From NCBI GenBank assembly GCA_900317325.1, contig ONGE01000010.1:1-64000 (forward strand): a stretch of DNA of 64,000 nt. The letters run 5' to 3'. Positions 24,574-35,800 of this stretch are shown piece after piece. The stretch's first letter is position 1. The number at the start of each line of letters is the position of its first letter. Origin of the DNA: an uncultured Prevotellaceae bacterium. GTDB taxonomy: Bacteria > Bacteroidota > Bacteroidia > Bacteroidales > Muribaculaceae. The position numbers and the translations under genes are program-made. The notes beneath the pieces are model-generated. The model was not told where the DNA came from. It did not search any database and saw only the letters and a list, made by a program, of their open reading frames with translations.

Positions 24574-25208
24574 AAACCAAAGTAATACTCTGCATCATCG
24601 CCATCTGGCTATGCCATGTTCCATGTCAGGCCCAGTCGATTGCCGATACCTATCTGAGCAAATTGACCGAGGACGTGAAAACCATACGCAAAAAGAAAGC
24701 CACAAAGGACATTCTCAATAAAACTGTGCTGAACTGGTCGGCCGTCGGCAAACCTAAAATCACCCTGATGGATGAAATCAAGCGTCACGACGGGGAATAC
24801 CGGGGAAAAGACGTCTTCAAATTCAAGATGAACCAACTCGTCTATCACGTTCACGACCGTCAAAACGCCAAGATGGTGTCGAAGGGGGACTACTTCAACA
24901 GCAACGAGAAAAACGTCTTCTACTCAATGATCGAGAAAACGGTCAAGCGCGGGCAAACAGTCACTTACAAAATCACCGGGCACGCCGGGAAACAAGAGTT
25001 TGTCTTCATCGCATTCAATCCCAAATCACAATTGGCACCTACCGTGAATAACGTGCCGGCAAAGCCCCTTGGTGACGGCGTGTGGACCATCGTTCTTGAC
25101 AAGGTCAAGGCCAGCGACGCCATCACCCTGTCAATCTCGCTCAATGCCAAGGACGCGGCTCAGTATGAGTCCTTCGTCATCCTTAATCACAATCCGCAGA
25201 AGCCATGA
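24570..25208 (+). CDS. secreted protein with C-terminal beta-sandwich, unknown
   Basis: 212 residues with a signal peptide (MKTKVILCIIAIWLCHVPCQ, then AQS). The middle is Lys-rich. The C-terminal ~100 residues (TVKRGQTVTYKITGHAGKQE, FVFIAFNPKS) resemble the end of the 30183-30866 product (FVKAGKSTRYTFASKGHQEL, AVVAES), which suggests a shared beta-sandwich ligand-binding domain. The function is not known. Overlaps by four bases with the pseudokinase and with the first CHAT gene. Confidence 0.7.
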   Translation: MKTKVILCIIAIWLCHVPCQAQSIADTYLSKLTEDVKTIRKKKATKDILNKTVLNWSAVGKPKITLMDEIKRHDGEYRGKDVFKFKMNQLVYHVHDRQNAKMVSKGDYFNSNEKNVFYSMIEKTVKRGQTVTYKITGHAGKQEFVFIAFNPKSQLAPTVNNVPAKPLGDGVWTIVLDKVKASDAITLSISLNAKDAAQYESFVILNHNPQKP

Positions 25209-27406
25209 GAAAACGATTACTCATCACAGCCGTCATCTGCATCCTGTTTCAGGGGTTAGGTCTTGCCCAGAATCCGGTGAGCCTCAGGCTGACGTCGCTG
25301 TTCAACCAGGCGGAACATTGCTATCTGATAGATGACTACCAGCAATTGCAGAATCTATGCGATCAATACAAGGAAATCATCGACGAGTACAGCGACGCTT
25401 TGGGCGACTCGCTGGATGTTTTCCAGGGCTATTTCAGAAAAATGGTGGGTTCCTACTGTTATGGACTCACCGAGGGCGATAACTTCAATTACTTCTTGTT
25501 CACCAGCGAGGAGTCTTACCTCGAGAGCATGAGGATCTTCAAGGAACGCAACGACCTGGACAAAGTGGTGACCCTGCACCAGGAGCTGGCGCAACTGTAC
25601 TATAAGGCCAAGCTTTACGAAACAGCCTCGAGTCATCTCGACACCGTATTGGTCCAGTATGACGAATGGCTGAACGACCTCGGCATCAAGAGTGTTGAGA
25701 GCGACTACTACTTGACATTGTCGCAGCTGGCGATGTGCAACGCACGCATCGGGGCAGAATGTGACGATGATGCCCAAGCCGCCGACTTGTTCGCCCTTGC
25801 ACTGAAACAAATCGGTGAAGCAAGGCAATACTACAAATCGAAGCAGGAGAGTCGAGAATATGGCGAGACCCTGCGCAAACACGGCAAAATTCTGATGATG
25901 CAGGGCGACCGCCTGGGTACCACCAATGTGAAAGCGGCGCGCTCGTGCTACGAGGAATACGTGAAGACACAATGCACTCTGGTGGGCCAGCGGCTGGCGG
26001 GAATGGATGAATCTCAACGCGGGCAGTACTGGCTGGGGACACACCAGTTCCTGTATGATTGCTACCGACTCGGCAACGAGGCGCCCGAGATGCTCTACGA
26101 CCTGGCCTTGTTCAGCAAGGGCTATCTGCTGGCGTTTGAACGGAATCCCAAGGAACTCCAAACGCACTGGCAACAGGTGCGCAGCGCCCTTGGCCGCAAC
26201 GAGTGCGCCCTGGAGTTTGTACAATACTTCGGCAAGAATGACACCAAGCGTCTGGGGTGCCTTGTATTGCGGCACAACAGCAAGCGTCCCACGTTCATCG
26301 ACTTGTTCTCGGTGGACAGTCTGCTGAATCAGCCCGTGAACGAATACTCGACAGTTCTCGGCGCCCTGTCTTCGGATTTCGCCGAAGACATCAACGACTT
26401 CTATGAAACGGAGGCTTTTGCTCAATTGGTGTGGTCTCCGCGCTTGATGTCGATGATCAAAGATGCCCGGAAAGTATATTTTTCCCCCGACGGATTGCTG
26501 CACCAGTGGGCCATCGAGTATCAAATCCCCGACACGACAATGATTGGTTACCGACTGTCTTCTACGCGCAACCTGCTCAAACGCAACAAGACACAGAAAC
26601 CGGGTAATGCCTTGCTGTGCGGCGGCATCAAGTTCGGGGCCGACATCAATCCCTCAACAGCCGACAATGACATCGTGACCTATCGCTACCTGTATCAGAA
26701 TGCAGGCTTCATCAAGGAATTGCCTTACACCGAAGAGGAGATCGACTCCATTTATGCCATTCGCAACAACAAGGGCGATTTTGTCTTGAAAGGCTGGCAA
26801 GCGACCGATGAGGCGTTCTTGAAAGAGGTACAGAAAGGCTATGACATCATACACCTGTCCACACACGGCTTCTATGGCGGGTATCTCAATCTCGAGGGAG
26901 ACATCAAGCCCCTGCTGAATGACGATTCCATGTCAAAATGCGGAATCCTCTTCGCCGGTTCGGCCAGCACATTGAGTGACAAAGACTTCGACGAGAACAT
27001 GTTCGACGGTGTGTTGTCGGGGACAGAACTGAGCAAACAGAATTTCGGTAACACGCGACTGATGGTCCTGTCGGCTTGCCAGACCGGACTGGGAAAGCTA
27101 ACCGACGATGGCATTTACGGCCTCCAGCGGGCGCTCAAGATGGCGGGCATCGACGGCATCTGCGTTACCCTGTGGAGCGTTTCGGACCTGTCAAGCGGCA
27201 ACCTGATGCGCTACTTCTATGAGAATTTGGAACGGCAAGAGAAGCTCGACATTCACCAGGCCTTCATGGCTGCACGCCAGCGGCTCAAGCAAGACAATTG
27301 GCTGCAGTACGTGTTCGACCCCGAAACATTCATGTATGAGCCGATGATCGTTACCCACGACAAGCCCGAGCACGTCAATCCCTTCATCTTGATTGATGTT
27401 TTCTGA
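25205..27406 (+). CDS. exported TPR-CHAT cysteine protease, copy 1
   Basis: 733 residues, signal peptide MRKRLLITAVICILFQGLGL. A TPR-rich helical region (~30-340) precedes a C-terminal CHAT domain (~440-733), a caspase/separase-clan protease. The dyad is intact: His554 in HLSTHGFYGG and Cys625 in LSACQTGLG. The family tail 'VFGLQRA-x-K-x-AG ... WSVSD' is present as IYGLQRALKMAG ... LWSVSDLSSG. A four-base overlap with the previous gene joins it to the upstream half of the operon. TPR-CHAT proteins typically wait inactive until the TPR region binds a partner; the partner here is unknown, and the periplasmic location is unusual. Confidence 0.9.
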   Translation: MRKRLLITAVICILFQGLGLAQNPVSLRLTSLFNQAEHCYLIDDYQQLQNLCDQYKEIIDEYSDALGDSLDVFQGYFRKMVGSYCYGLTEGDNFNYFLFTSEESYLESMRIFKERNDLDKVVTLHQELAQLYYKAKLYETASSHLDTVLVQYDEWLNDLGIKSVESDYYLTLSQLAMCNARIGAECDDDAQAADLFALALKQIGEARQYYKSKQESREYGETLRKHGKILMMQGDRLGTTNVKAARSCYEEYVKTQCTLVGQRLAGMDESQRGQYWLGTHQFLYDCYRLGNEAPEMLYDLALFSKGYLLAFERNPKELQTHWQQVRSALGRNECALEFVQYFGKNDTKRLGCLVLRHNSKRPTFIDLFSVDSLLNQPVNEYSTVLGALSSDFAEDINDFYETEAFAQLVWSPRLMSMIKDARKVYFSPDGLLHQWAIEYQIPDTTMIGYRLSSTRNLLKRNKTQKPGNALLCGGIKFGADINPSTADNDIVTYRYLYQNAGFIKELPYTEEEIDSIYAIRNNKGDFVLKGWQATDEAFLKEVQKGYDIIHLSTHGFYGGYLNLEGDIKPLLNDDSMSKCGILFAGSASTLSDKDFDENMFDGVLSGTELSKQNFGNTRLMVLSACQTGLGKLTDDGIYGLQRALKMAGIDGICVTLWSVSDLSSGNLMRYFYENLERQEKLDIHQAFMAARQRLKQDNWLQYVFDPETFMYEPMIVTHDKPEHVNPFILIDVF

Positions 27407-27442
27407 TGAATCATATACAACAACATAAAAAAAAGACAAGAC

Positions 27443-28726
27443 ATGAAAAGACTGATTACAATGATGCTGATGGTTCTGGCAGTCGCCGGTTCAATTGCAG
27501 CAAGCATCCCGGACAAGGATGCACAAAATGGGCAGGAAAAGGTGGATGCCGTGCGCCGGTACCAGATTCTTGTCACTAACGAGAATTCCGTCAAGAACAT
27601 CAACAACTTCAACGAACAGGTGCGCTCGCTGCAAAACATATCAGCAGCCGAAGCCAAACGCGGACTGGGACTGGACATCCTGAACAGTGTCACCAGCGCA
27701 TTCACCCAAAAGACGGTTAGCGCCTCGCAGGGCGTCGTCGGGATGGGAATCAGCTATCTGGCCAATGCCATCAAGGGCGACCGCGAGAAGTGGTACAAAA
27801 CCGCTGAGCAGCACTGCACCTACTCTCACACGTTGTCGGCCGAGAGTTCAATCGATGACTTCTATGCCCTACCGTCGACCAAAGGGGCCATGGACCCCGA
27901 AAACCTGAAATTCAACGGATTCGGGTGCAAAAGCTTTATTGAACTGAAAGACAAACCCGGCGAAGGCATTGACGTGTTCTATGTCTATTGCAAGATGAGG
28001 CGTGACCCTGACGTCGGCATCAAGCACATCGTCAACCACTCCAAATTCATGGTCGAGCTGGACACGCTTTATTTCAATCCTCGATTCTGCAACCTGCCCA
28101 ACGACTCGACAGGCAGCGTCGAGAGCCGATTCGACTTTGAGAAACGCAAAGATCTGACATTCCAGATCAAAGTGCGCATCTACTCGTCCTGGATGAACCA
28201 GGCGACCATGATTCTCCAAGACCAGCAACTGGGCGAATTCACCATCACAGCGCGCATCGACAAATCGAAGCTGAACAGTGACGGCATCTTCGTGTATGAC
28301 AAGAACGACCCCGACTTCAAGAAACTGGTCAGTGTCGAGGGCGACTGTTTCATCGTTCCGCGATCATTCACCGGCACAACCGATGCCACTAACTACCGTG
28401 CGGCATGGGGTACAGGACAATACCGCGTCGATATGGAAGTGAATGAGACTTGCAAAATCATCGACGACTACTATTGCAAACCCGGCAATAAGAGCAGCGA
28501 CCCCGACAAGCGTAAATGGGACAAGAACAAATGGAAACCCGAATGGAAGGAGATGAAAGCCCACCGCAAGAACATCGAAGAGCCAAAGAACGCCTGGGAC
28601 TGCATCGTCGATGCCTATCGCGGAACAGGCTGGGTCGCCACCCTCACCGAACCCATGACCACGGTCATCTACAAATACGAGAGCAACAAGCTGGGTGAAA
28701 TGTTCAACAGTCTGCAACCGAAATAA
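27443..28726 (+). CDS. secreted protein of unknown function
   Basis: 427 residues with a signal peptide (MKRLITMMLMVLAVAGSIAA). No known family is recognised. The mature part starts with a helical region, contains an Ala/Gly-rich stretch (NSVTSAFTQKTVSASQGVVG) that might insert in a membrane, and a beta-rich middle with several Cys residues. The C terminus is Lys/Trp-rich. It begins 36 bases after the CHAT gene. Exported location and operon membership suggest it works with the periplasmic proteases, as substrate, inhibitor or effector; none of these can be chosen from the sequence. Confidence 0.65.
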   Translation: MKRLITMMLMVLAVAGSIAASIPDKDAQNGQEKVDAVRRYQILVTNENSVKNINNFNEQVRSLQNISAAEAKRGLGLDILNSVTSAFTQKTVSASQGVVGMGISYLANAIKGDREKWYKTAEQHCTYSHTLSAESSIDDFYALPSTKGAMDPENLKFNGFGCKSFIELKDKPGEGIDVFYVYCKMRRDPDVGIKHIVNHSKFMVELDTLYFNPRFCNLPNDSTGSVESRFDFEKRKDLTFQIKVRIYSSWMNQATMILQDQQLGEFTITARIDKSKLNSDGIFVYDKNDPDFKKLVSVEGDCFIVPRSFTGTTDATNYRAAWGTGQYRVDMEVNETCKIIDDYYCKPGNKSSDPDKRKWDKNKWKPEWKEMKAHRKNIEEPKNAWDCIVDAYRGTGWVATLTEPMTTVIYKYESNKLGEMFNSLQPK

Positions 28727-28842
28727 CCGAACCCGCCCCCAACCACCACAACCGATTCGGCATTTCATTGCAACACCGCAACAAAACCCATATATCTACA
28801 ACAAAAAAAACCACCTGAACATCATTATTATTCTCCCAAGCT

Positions 28843-30153
28843 ATGCGACAGAACAAATATGATATCTTTATCAGTTACAGGCGAGACAGCGGAGCACAAT
28901 ATGCCCGCATCCTGCAACTTATGCTCATACAACGTGGTTACAAGGTGTTCCTTGACTATGACGAGCTGACCGACGGAATTTTCAGCGACCATATCAAGGC
29001 AGCGATAAAAGAGGCTCCCGTCTTCATCATAGTGTTATCCGACGGGTCTATGGCACGCTGCGTGAATGAAAATGACTGGGTCAGACAGGAAATCCTGCTG
29101 GCAAGTCAATTGGGCAAACATATCGTTCCCGTGAACCCCGACAACAAGTTCGATGGTTTCCCCGAAGACATTCCTGATAATATTAAGGAAGCTGTTGCCG
29201 GGAATCAACATTCCGAGATCAGTTTCGGTCAAGCCCTAGGTGCGACCATTGACTTGATGATTAAGAACCGACTCGTCGATACCTTAGGGGTCCGCAGCGC
29301 ATTGGGCCACAAGGACGAGGACTATAACTCGGCCAAAGAGACCTTGGCTCGCATCGACAGGCGCTCTCGTTTTGTCAAGCGGCTGACCATAGCAGGCATC
29401 ATCACAGCATTGCTGATTGTGCTGGGTACATGCTGGCTCTTTTGGAAGAAAGAACGGGCTAAGGATGAGGCTGAAAAGCAGAAGATCGAATTGGAAGACA
29501 TGCGCCATCAGCTTGAAGAAAAGTACAGCGAATTTCTGCTTATTCTCAATACGGATTTAACTGTCACCCAGATGCAGGCCATCGACGATCTCCTTGACAA
29601 AATGGTGCCCGTCGGCGACAAGTTCTGGATGAGCCAATTTGAATTTACCCAAGGATGGTGGCACGGCATATCCAACGAGATGGTTGATTCGCTTGTCAAG
29701 GATTTGCCTGTCACCGATGTCTCATATGGAGTTGTCTCAATGAAATTATTGGAGTTGGGCAACTTGACGAACATCATCTTTGAACTGCCGTCGCCCGAGG
29801 AATGGGAGTATGCAGCTCGCGGAGGTGAGAATCACGAGACATCAACCTATGCCGGCGACGATGACGTGAACAAAGTTGCATGGTACAAAGACAATTCAGA
29901 CGGCAAATTGCACGCCAGCAACGGGCAACAAGGCAAAGACCCCAACACACTTGATTTGTATGATATGAGCGGCAACGCAGGTGAGTGGTGCAACGCACCC
30001 TTCAACGGTAGTGGCGATGGAGCACCCTATACCGTCTGCGGAGGCAACTACAACTCGCCAGCCAGCGAAGTGACCGTCACATCGCGCATCGGCATGGACA
30101 CCGATGCCACGGACAAAGCCGTTGGCTTCAGAGTCATCATCAAGAAACGATAA
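28843..30153 (+). CDS. TIR / membrane helix / coiled-coil / FGE-sulfatase-like protein
   Basis: 436 residues. The TIR domain (1-~145) begins YDIFISYRRDSG and has the TIR_2 catalytic helix DWVRQEILLASQLGKHIVPV with Glu83 as candidate catalytic residue, so NAD-cleaving activity is plausible. A helix at ~181-201 crosses the membrane. A charged coiled coil (~203-232) follows. The C-terminal ~190 residues are FGE-sulfatase-like (SPEEWEYAARGG, DLYDMSGNAGEWC, GGNYNSPASE, VGFRVI), a C-type-lectin-like fold often used for binding; its conserved Cys pair is not evident. N-in topology puts TIR in the cytoplasm and FGE outside. A gap of 116 bases precedes it without a recognisable promoter. Confidence 0.88.
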   Translation: MRQNKYDIFISYRRDSGAQYARILQLMLIQRGYKVFLDYDELTDGIFSDHIKAAIKEAPVFIIVLSDGSMARCVNENDWVRQEILLASQLGKHIVPVNPDNKFDGFPEDIPDNIKEAVAGNQHSEISFGQALGATIDLMIKNRLVDTLGVRSALGHKDEDYNSAKETLARIDRRSRFVKRLTIAGIITALLIVLGTCWLFWKKERAKDEAEKQKIELEDMRHQLEEKYSEFLLILNTDLTVTQMQAIDDLLDKMVPVGDKFWMSQFEFTQGWWHGISNEMVDSLVKDLPVTDVSYGVVSMKLLELGNLTNIIFELPSPEEWEYAARGGENHETSTYAGDDDVNKVAWYKDNSDGKLHASNGQQGKDPNTLDLYDMSGNAGEWCNAPFNGSGDGAPYTVCGGNYNSPASEVTVTSRIGMDTDATDKAVGFRVIIKKR

Positions 30154-30182
30154 TCATCCATCAAAAAAACCTATAGACAATT

Positions 30183-30866
30183 ATGAAACGTATTGCTTTT
30201 CTGTTCCTTATCACCGTGCTTATTCACTCGTTTACCTTATCGGCCCAAGTTGAATGTCCTGATACCACCGAGGCCGAAGATGTGACCGACGTTATCCAAG
30301 ATGCCATTGATGCCTGCATCGCCATACGCGACGCAGCAGTTGTTGGCGACAGCGCTGTGCTCATGCAGTCGGCACAGGAGCTGAGGGCTAATAATGTTGT
30401 CAATTTCAACAGTCTGCGCTGCAAGGACGACACCATCGGATCGCTCAACGGCCATCTGGTGTTTGATGAAGCCTTTGTCGACAGTTTGGCTAACGGACGC
30501 GACATCTATCGCTATGCCGACGACATGAACCGTTCGGCCGCCCATCGAGGACAGACCGCCAACGGCACCATCCTCACCAAGACATGCTTTGTCAAAGCCG
30601 GCAAGAGCACCAGATATACTTTCGCCTCTAAGGGGCATCAAGAACTGGCTGTCGTGGCCGAGAGCGGTGGACTGGTTACCATGAAGATCCACGTCACCAA
30701 CAACAACGGACTCGACAAGCGATATGATGACACACGCGACGTGAAAAAAGGCCGCCCGCAGCGCAAAACAGCATTCGATCTGCCTAACAACCGCCGCAAC
30801 ACTATCGAACTCGAAGTCATCAACTGCTCCAACCGCGACATTTCCTTAGTAGTCATCAGCAACTAA
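30183..30866 (+). CDS. secreted protein with C-terminal beta-sandwich, unknown
   Basis: 227 residues, signal peptide MKRIAFLFLITVLIHSFTLS. A helical N-terminal part (VTDVIQDAIDACIAIRDAAV) is followed by a beta-rich C terminus similar to that of the 24570 product (see there). It follows the TIR gene by 29 bases and precedes the second CHAT gene by 25. Function unknown; the shared domain suggests two variants of one ligand-binding subunit. Confidence 0.65.
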   Translation: MKRIAFLFLITVLIHSFTLSAQVECPDTTEAEDVTDVIQDAIDACIAIRDAAVVGDSAVLMQSAQELRANNVVNFNSLRCKDDTIGSLNGHLVFDEAFVDSLANGRDIYRYADDMNRSAAHRGQTANGTILTKTCFVKAGKSTRYTFASKGHQELAVVAESGGLVTMKIHVTNNNGLDKRYDDTRDVKKGRPQRKTAFDLPNNRRNTIELEVINCSNRDISLVVISN

Positions 30867-30891
30867 TAGAGAACCTATAGTAACTAATTAT

Positions 30892-32772
30892 ATGCCAGCT
30901 TTTTTTATCAAAACGCTAAAAAAGATAGCGTTAGTTTTCATTGTGTTCTTTTTGCACAATGTCTCGTATGCCCAGTCAATTGATCTTGAAAGGGCTCTAG
31001 CTTTGTTTTATGCTGGTGATTATGAAACTTGCATACAAGAAGTCAAGTCACTACAGAGCAGTTCTCAGTCATACCATACCGAAAACTTCGATTATATCCT
31101 ATACATCGGGATGCAATGCTGCCAAGCCTATAAAAGCCAGTTACAGAATCAGATTGACTTGCGACAACAAGAACAATCCAGATTCATCATTCAAAAAATG
31201 CAGGAATTATGGGAGACAAGTATCAGTTTCATCCAGCGTTTGGATGTAATATGCAGAAGCCACCTCGAGACAGCTCATGACTTAAAGACAAAGTACCATT
31301 ATCTACTCTTGATGATTGATTATAATCAAATCATCGCCAGTGAGACGGATGATAACTATTTTGAAAAGGAAGCTAACTCACTTTATAAGAAGTTTTCCAA
31401 AGAAATTTTTCCCAACCTAAACAATGGCGAATTCTCACCAGAAGAAATAATGACGGGGTATTCTCGCATGCTTCTGTACTATGCCAATAATAATAAGGAG
31501 AAAAAACTATTGGATTGCATGTTCAATGTTATTGAACCTTGGTTCAATAATTCTGTAATTCTGAACAATGATTTAGACAAACATACAAAATTGGTCATTT
31601 TTGATGAGTATTTGGGAACAGTAAATATGATGAATGTCTTGCTTGAATACAAAGAAGATTCAGAGAATTATTACAGTCAAATAACAAATCTGAACATCCG
31701 AGCAAAAAACATATCCTATTATCTGAATGGAAATGAGCAATATAAAAATCATATCAATGAGCGATGGACAGAAATACAGAAGACCCTGAAAGAAGGAGAA
31801 CTTGCCATTGAATTTTTCAATGCTGTAAGCTCTGACCAACATCTTTTTGCTTTGATTTTTGACAACAAATGCAAGAGTCCCAAACTTGAATACTGTGGTC
31901 ATAGTTACTGGGTGGAGAAAGATGTCTTCGGTTTCAATCATCTACTTGAACGTAATGGCATCAAGGAGTACTCTAATATATACTTTTCAACGACCAACGA
32001 AATGGCTTTCATCGACATGGGACAGTACAAAAGAGCACATCGCCTTCATTCCTTGTCTGAATTACTGATGCCACGAGTTGAATCAGTGACAGATCCCACA
32101 GTCTATTCTTTCGCTGATATAAACTTCTCCCTTGGCGACTCTATCATATATGACAATCAGTACAAAACCAAGGGCGCCATTACTACTGAAAAACTAAGAG
32201 GCGCAAAAAATGAATTAGACTTCACTCGAACCATTATTTCTCCTGACAGATTGCACATATATGACAAAGACAATGCAACTAAGGATGCTTTCTTAAGTCT
32301 TACCAACCTCAAGTTCGACATTCTGCATGTTTCCTCTCACGGCTATTTTGATTCAGAGAACAGTAAAATCGAATCAACAAGCGATCTTTTGTCATCGATG
32401 GAAGGGTCATCTATTTTGAAGAACTGCGGACTCAAATTATCAGGTTACAATGACGACTCAGAAACTGGCCAGATAACTGCTGCTGAAATCGCGAAATTAA
32501 ACCTGAGTAATGTTGGCCTTGTCATTCTCTCTGCTTGCGAAACTGGGACTGGAGCCTCAAGACTCGGCAACATTTACAGCCTTGCAGAAGCATTCCACAG
32601 CGCGGGTGTAAGAAATATCATCGCAACCACTACCGAAATTGACGATTACGATGCCTTTATTTTTTACAAGACTTTTATGACCGAGGTCACAAAAGGGTGC
32701 TCCTTTCATGACTCATTTGTTTCAGCCCAGCAAACGTCCAAACAACCCAAGAACTACATTTTTTGGGAGTAA
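30892..32772 (+). CDS. exported TPR-CHAT protease, copy 2 (AT-rich)
   Basis: 626 residues with a signal peptide (KIALVFIVFFLHNVSYAQS). The helical N-terminal region is short and poorly matches TPR. The C-terminal CHAT domain has His483 (VSSHGYF) and Cys549 (LSACETGTG). The tail is shorter than in the other copies: 'IYSLAEAFHSAGVRNIIATT' replaces the usual 'GLQRGF ... SLW', and the protein ends soon after (NYIFWE). Base composition is visibly richer in A/T than the genes before it, which suggests separate ancestry. It starts 25 bases after the small secreted protein gene. Confidence 0.85.
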   Translation: MPAFFIKTLKKIALVFIVFFLHNVSYAQSIDLERALALFYAGDYETCIQEVKSLQSSSQSYHTENFDYILYIGMQCCQAYKSQLQNQIDLRQQEQSRFIIQKMQELWETSISFIQRLDVICRSHLETAHDLKTKYHYLLLMIDYNQIIASETDDNYFEKEANSLYKKFSKEIFPNLNNGEFSPEEIMTGYSRMLLYYANNNKEKKLLDCMFNVIEPWFNNSVILNNDLDKHTKLVIFDEYLGTVNMMNVLLEYKEDSENYYSQITNLNIRAKNISYYLNGNEQYKNHINERWTEIQKTLKEGELAIEFFNAVSSDQHLFALIFDNKCKSPKLEYCGHSYWVEKDVFGFNHLLERNGIKEYSNIYFSTTNEMAFIDMGQYKRAHRLHSLSELLMPRVESVTDPTVYSFADINFSLGDSIIYDNQYKTKGAITTEKLRGAKNELDFTRTIISPDRLHIYDKDNATKDAFLSLTNLKFDILHVSSHGYFDSENSKIESTSDLLSSMEGSSILKNCGLKLSGYNDDSETGQITAAEIAKLNLSNVGLVILSACETGTGASRLGNIYSLAEAFHSAGVRNIIATTTEIDDYDAFIFYKTFMTEVTKGCSFHDSFVSAQQTSKQPKNYIFWE

Positions 32773-32842
32773 TTTATTGGAACTTTCACTAAATAATTGG
32801 GTACCATTCACTTTTATTGACCGACTAAATTAAAACAAACAT

Positions 32843-35800
32843 ATGAAACACTTCTTATTATTCGCTTTTTTGCTGTTTTATAGTGGTTTGTGCTATTCAC
32901 AAAGCGTACACAACAATGAGTTGTTTGCTAAGGGAGTGGAGTTATACCAAGCTGGAAAATATAAGGAAGCGATACCTTACTTTGAGCAAGTTGTGCGACT
33001 CGATAGCATTGAACTGGGTGGAATCCCTCGCGGCGGCCACAGCAGTGTGTGGTTGAGTTCTTGCTGGTATAAACTAGGCAACACCAAGAAGGCCAAAGAA
33101 ATCGACAACACCGGTTATGAGACTCAACCTGTTGACAGACGTTTGACAGCAACGATAGATTCATTGTTATTCTTAGGCATGAGGACCCAAGACTTTGAAC
33201 AAGGGTTCAAAATCTTTTTAAGATGTATCCAAATGGAGCATGAAATAGTTCCTCATCCCAGTACCTATCGTATCGTTTTATTGGAATGTGCCTCGATGGC
33301 TCTATATGGTCAAAACAAAACAGAAGAGGCTCTCTTATACGCTAATATGGCCGAATCGGAATGTCGACAAACCGTCAGTCACGATAACCCACAATATGTT
33401 GAAGTTTGGAAAACAAAGGCTCAGATTCTGTTTGAAGCAGGCCGCTTTGACGAGGCATTAGATGAATTAGGAAAAGCATCTAACCTACTGATTGGAATCA
33501 AACAAACCGAAACTAAAGAATTCTGGGGAATCCTTGACCAAGCAATGCGCATCGCTTTCCTGACAGGTGATAACGACGGCTTTGTTGATTGTGTACCCAT
33601 CATACTGGATTTAACCCAAAAGTTGTATGGAAACCAATCTGAAAAATATGCCACTGAATTAGGCGATATTACTTTGATGGCAGGTGAAATGCAAGATTCT
33701 ATTTGCATTGACGTCGGTCAAGAATATGCGAGCGTAACCGAATCTGTATATGGGCATATGAGTCCCCAATATCAACAGGCCTGCGCATTATTGTCTAAAT
33801 ATAGTCTCACATTGATGAACTATTCTTTAGCTCGTAATTTTTTCTTTCAATTGTTCGATGTGACCGAAAAGATGAACCCTGGGCAACCAGAAACTGAATA
33901 CATAAAAAATTTTGCGATAACTAGCACCTATCTTTATGAAGATCTAGATAGTGCCGAATACTTTTTAAATCTTGCTTTAAAAGATATTGATAAAACGGGA
34001 ATACCCAAGGACGCCACCATCACAGGGGAACTCCTTCAAGGTCTTATCCTTTTCATGAAAGGTAATTACAAAGAGGCAACCCCAGTCTTATGGAATGTCT
34101 TGAGTTCTCCTGAAAACAGAGCGCTAGTGGACTCCGTCACTTTTGATTTCAATAAAGTCCTCTTAGCCTATAGCCTTTGCATGAGCGGAGATTACACCCA
34201 GGGGCGAATTGTCGGGCGTCAAGCAATTGACAAATTGCGTAGCTATTTCATGAATCCAGGTACTAGTGGTCGTGCAAGAGGCTTATTGAAACACTTGAAT
34301 GGCAGCATCTCTCTATTTGATAACGCTCACAGCAATTCTTTATTCACAATGCCCGACAGCGTTCAGTATGCCTATGCCGAACTACGCAGTGAGCTTCTCA
34401 GGCTCAAACTAGAACAAATGTATCAATTGGAATTTGATAATGAAGACTGGGAGTTTTATTTGACATTGAGGGATTTTGGATGGACTTCCAATTGGACCAA
34501 AGATTACCTGCACACGCGAAAGGTAGTTCAACTCTATACCGACATTGTCCTATCAAAGTACGGAGAGCAAAGTTGGCAGTATGACATGTGCCTCGATGCA
34601 CTTTATCAGTGCTATGACGACAAAGACATTGAACGAATCAACCTGCTCAAGAAACAAATCGCAATAGAGCAACAAATCTACGGCAAGAAAGATCCCATCG
34701 TTATTTCAACGTTGGAGAAGTATTATGAATTGATCGACGACCAGGAGTCTCTGTTAAAACTTAAGGCTCAACATAAGAACAAGGGTTCTAATGCAGGAAC
34801 ACTTGCCTACTCCTACTGGAATAATAAAGACTACAATTCCGCTCTGAAAATCTACAAAGAAGATTTCAATCACCAAATCAAAAATGATTACGATGCACAT
34901 TCGTTAGGCAAAACCATCTCTAACATTCTCATGTGCCTTATTGAGCTCGGACAGAGTGATCAAGTGGCTAATGAATGCATGAACAAGATGTGCATGATTG
35001 AGAAACGCAGGCCAACATTACTGCGAGATGTAGTGACCACTCTCTTAGCGACCTTTTATGGACTGACTGACGGTGAACATGATGACTTGAGATTGAAATG
35101 CTTTGAGGACATGTGCAACTCATTTCCCGATATTCTAGGGAATGACCCAGAACTGCAAGCATGCATATTAACTGCTCCTTATCACTACAGATTCTATTCC
35201 ATTAATAATCTCGAACAAACGCTTTTGGCATATGATCATGGGATTTCTCTTGTCAAAACAGTTAACAAACGATTATGCAGCGAACTGCAGTTTAAGAAAT
35301 TGCAAACCGAATACTATGTTAAATACCACATCCATATTTCTCCTCAAGCTGGAGCAGATATTTATCGTATCGGTCAAGAAATGCAGGAGATCCTTCAAGC
35401 TTATTCAGAAAGCGAATCATCCACCGAAGCTTATCTTGCCACTGCCATTCAACTGCAAGGAGCCTGGTTGCAAAAGAATAGTGCCGAAGTTAATAGGCTC
35501 GCACGACTCATCACACCGTTGATGAATATGGAGTTAAATAGTATCTTCAACAACAGTGAAATAGTACGCGTTCTCAATAATAATTGGTATGTGGAGATGG
35601 CTCCGATTAAGATTGAAGACTATGATAACATGCTCATGGACGTGATGACGCATGTAGATCTTGGCGAAGCCAATGCCCAAGCATGTGCTGCCATGATGAA
35701 CAAACGAGTTAAACAGGTCAAAGAGCATATCACATCTCCATACTATAGTCAAAGTGTTCAAGAAGAAATGGAGAATCTCATTCAAGAAGCAACCTACATG

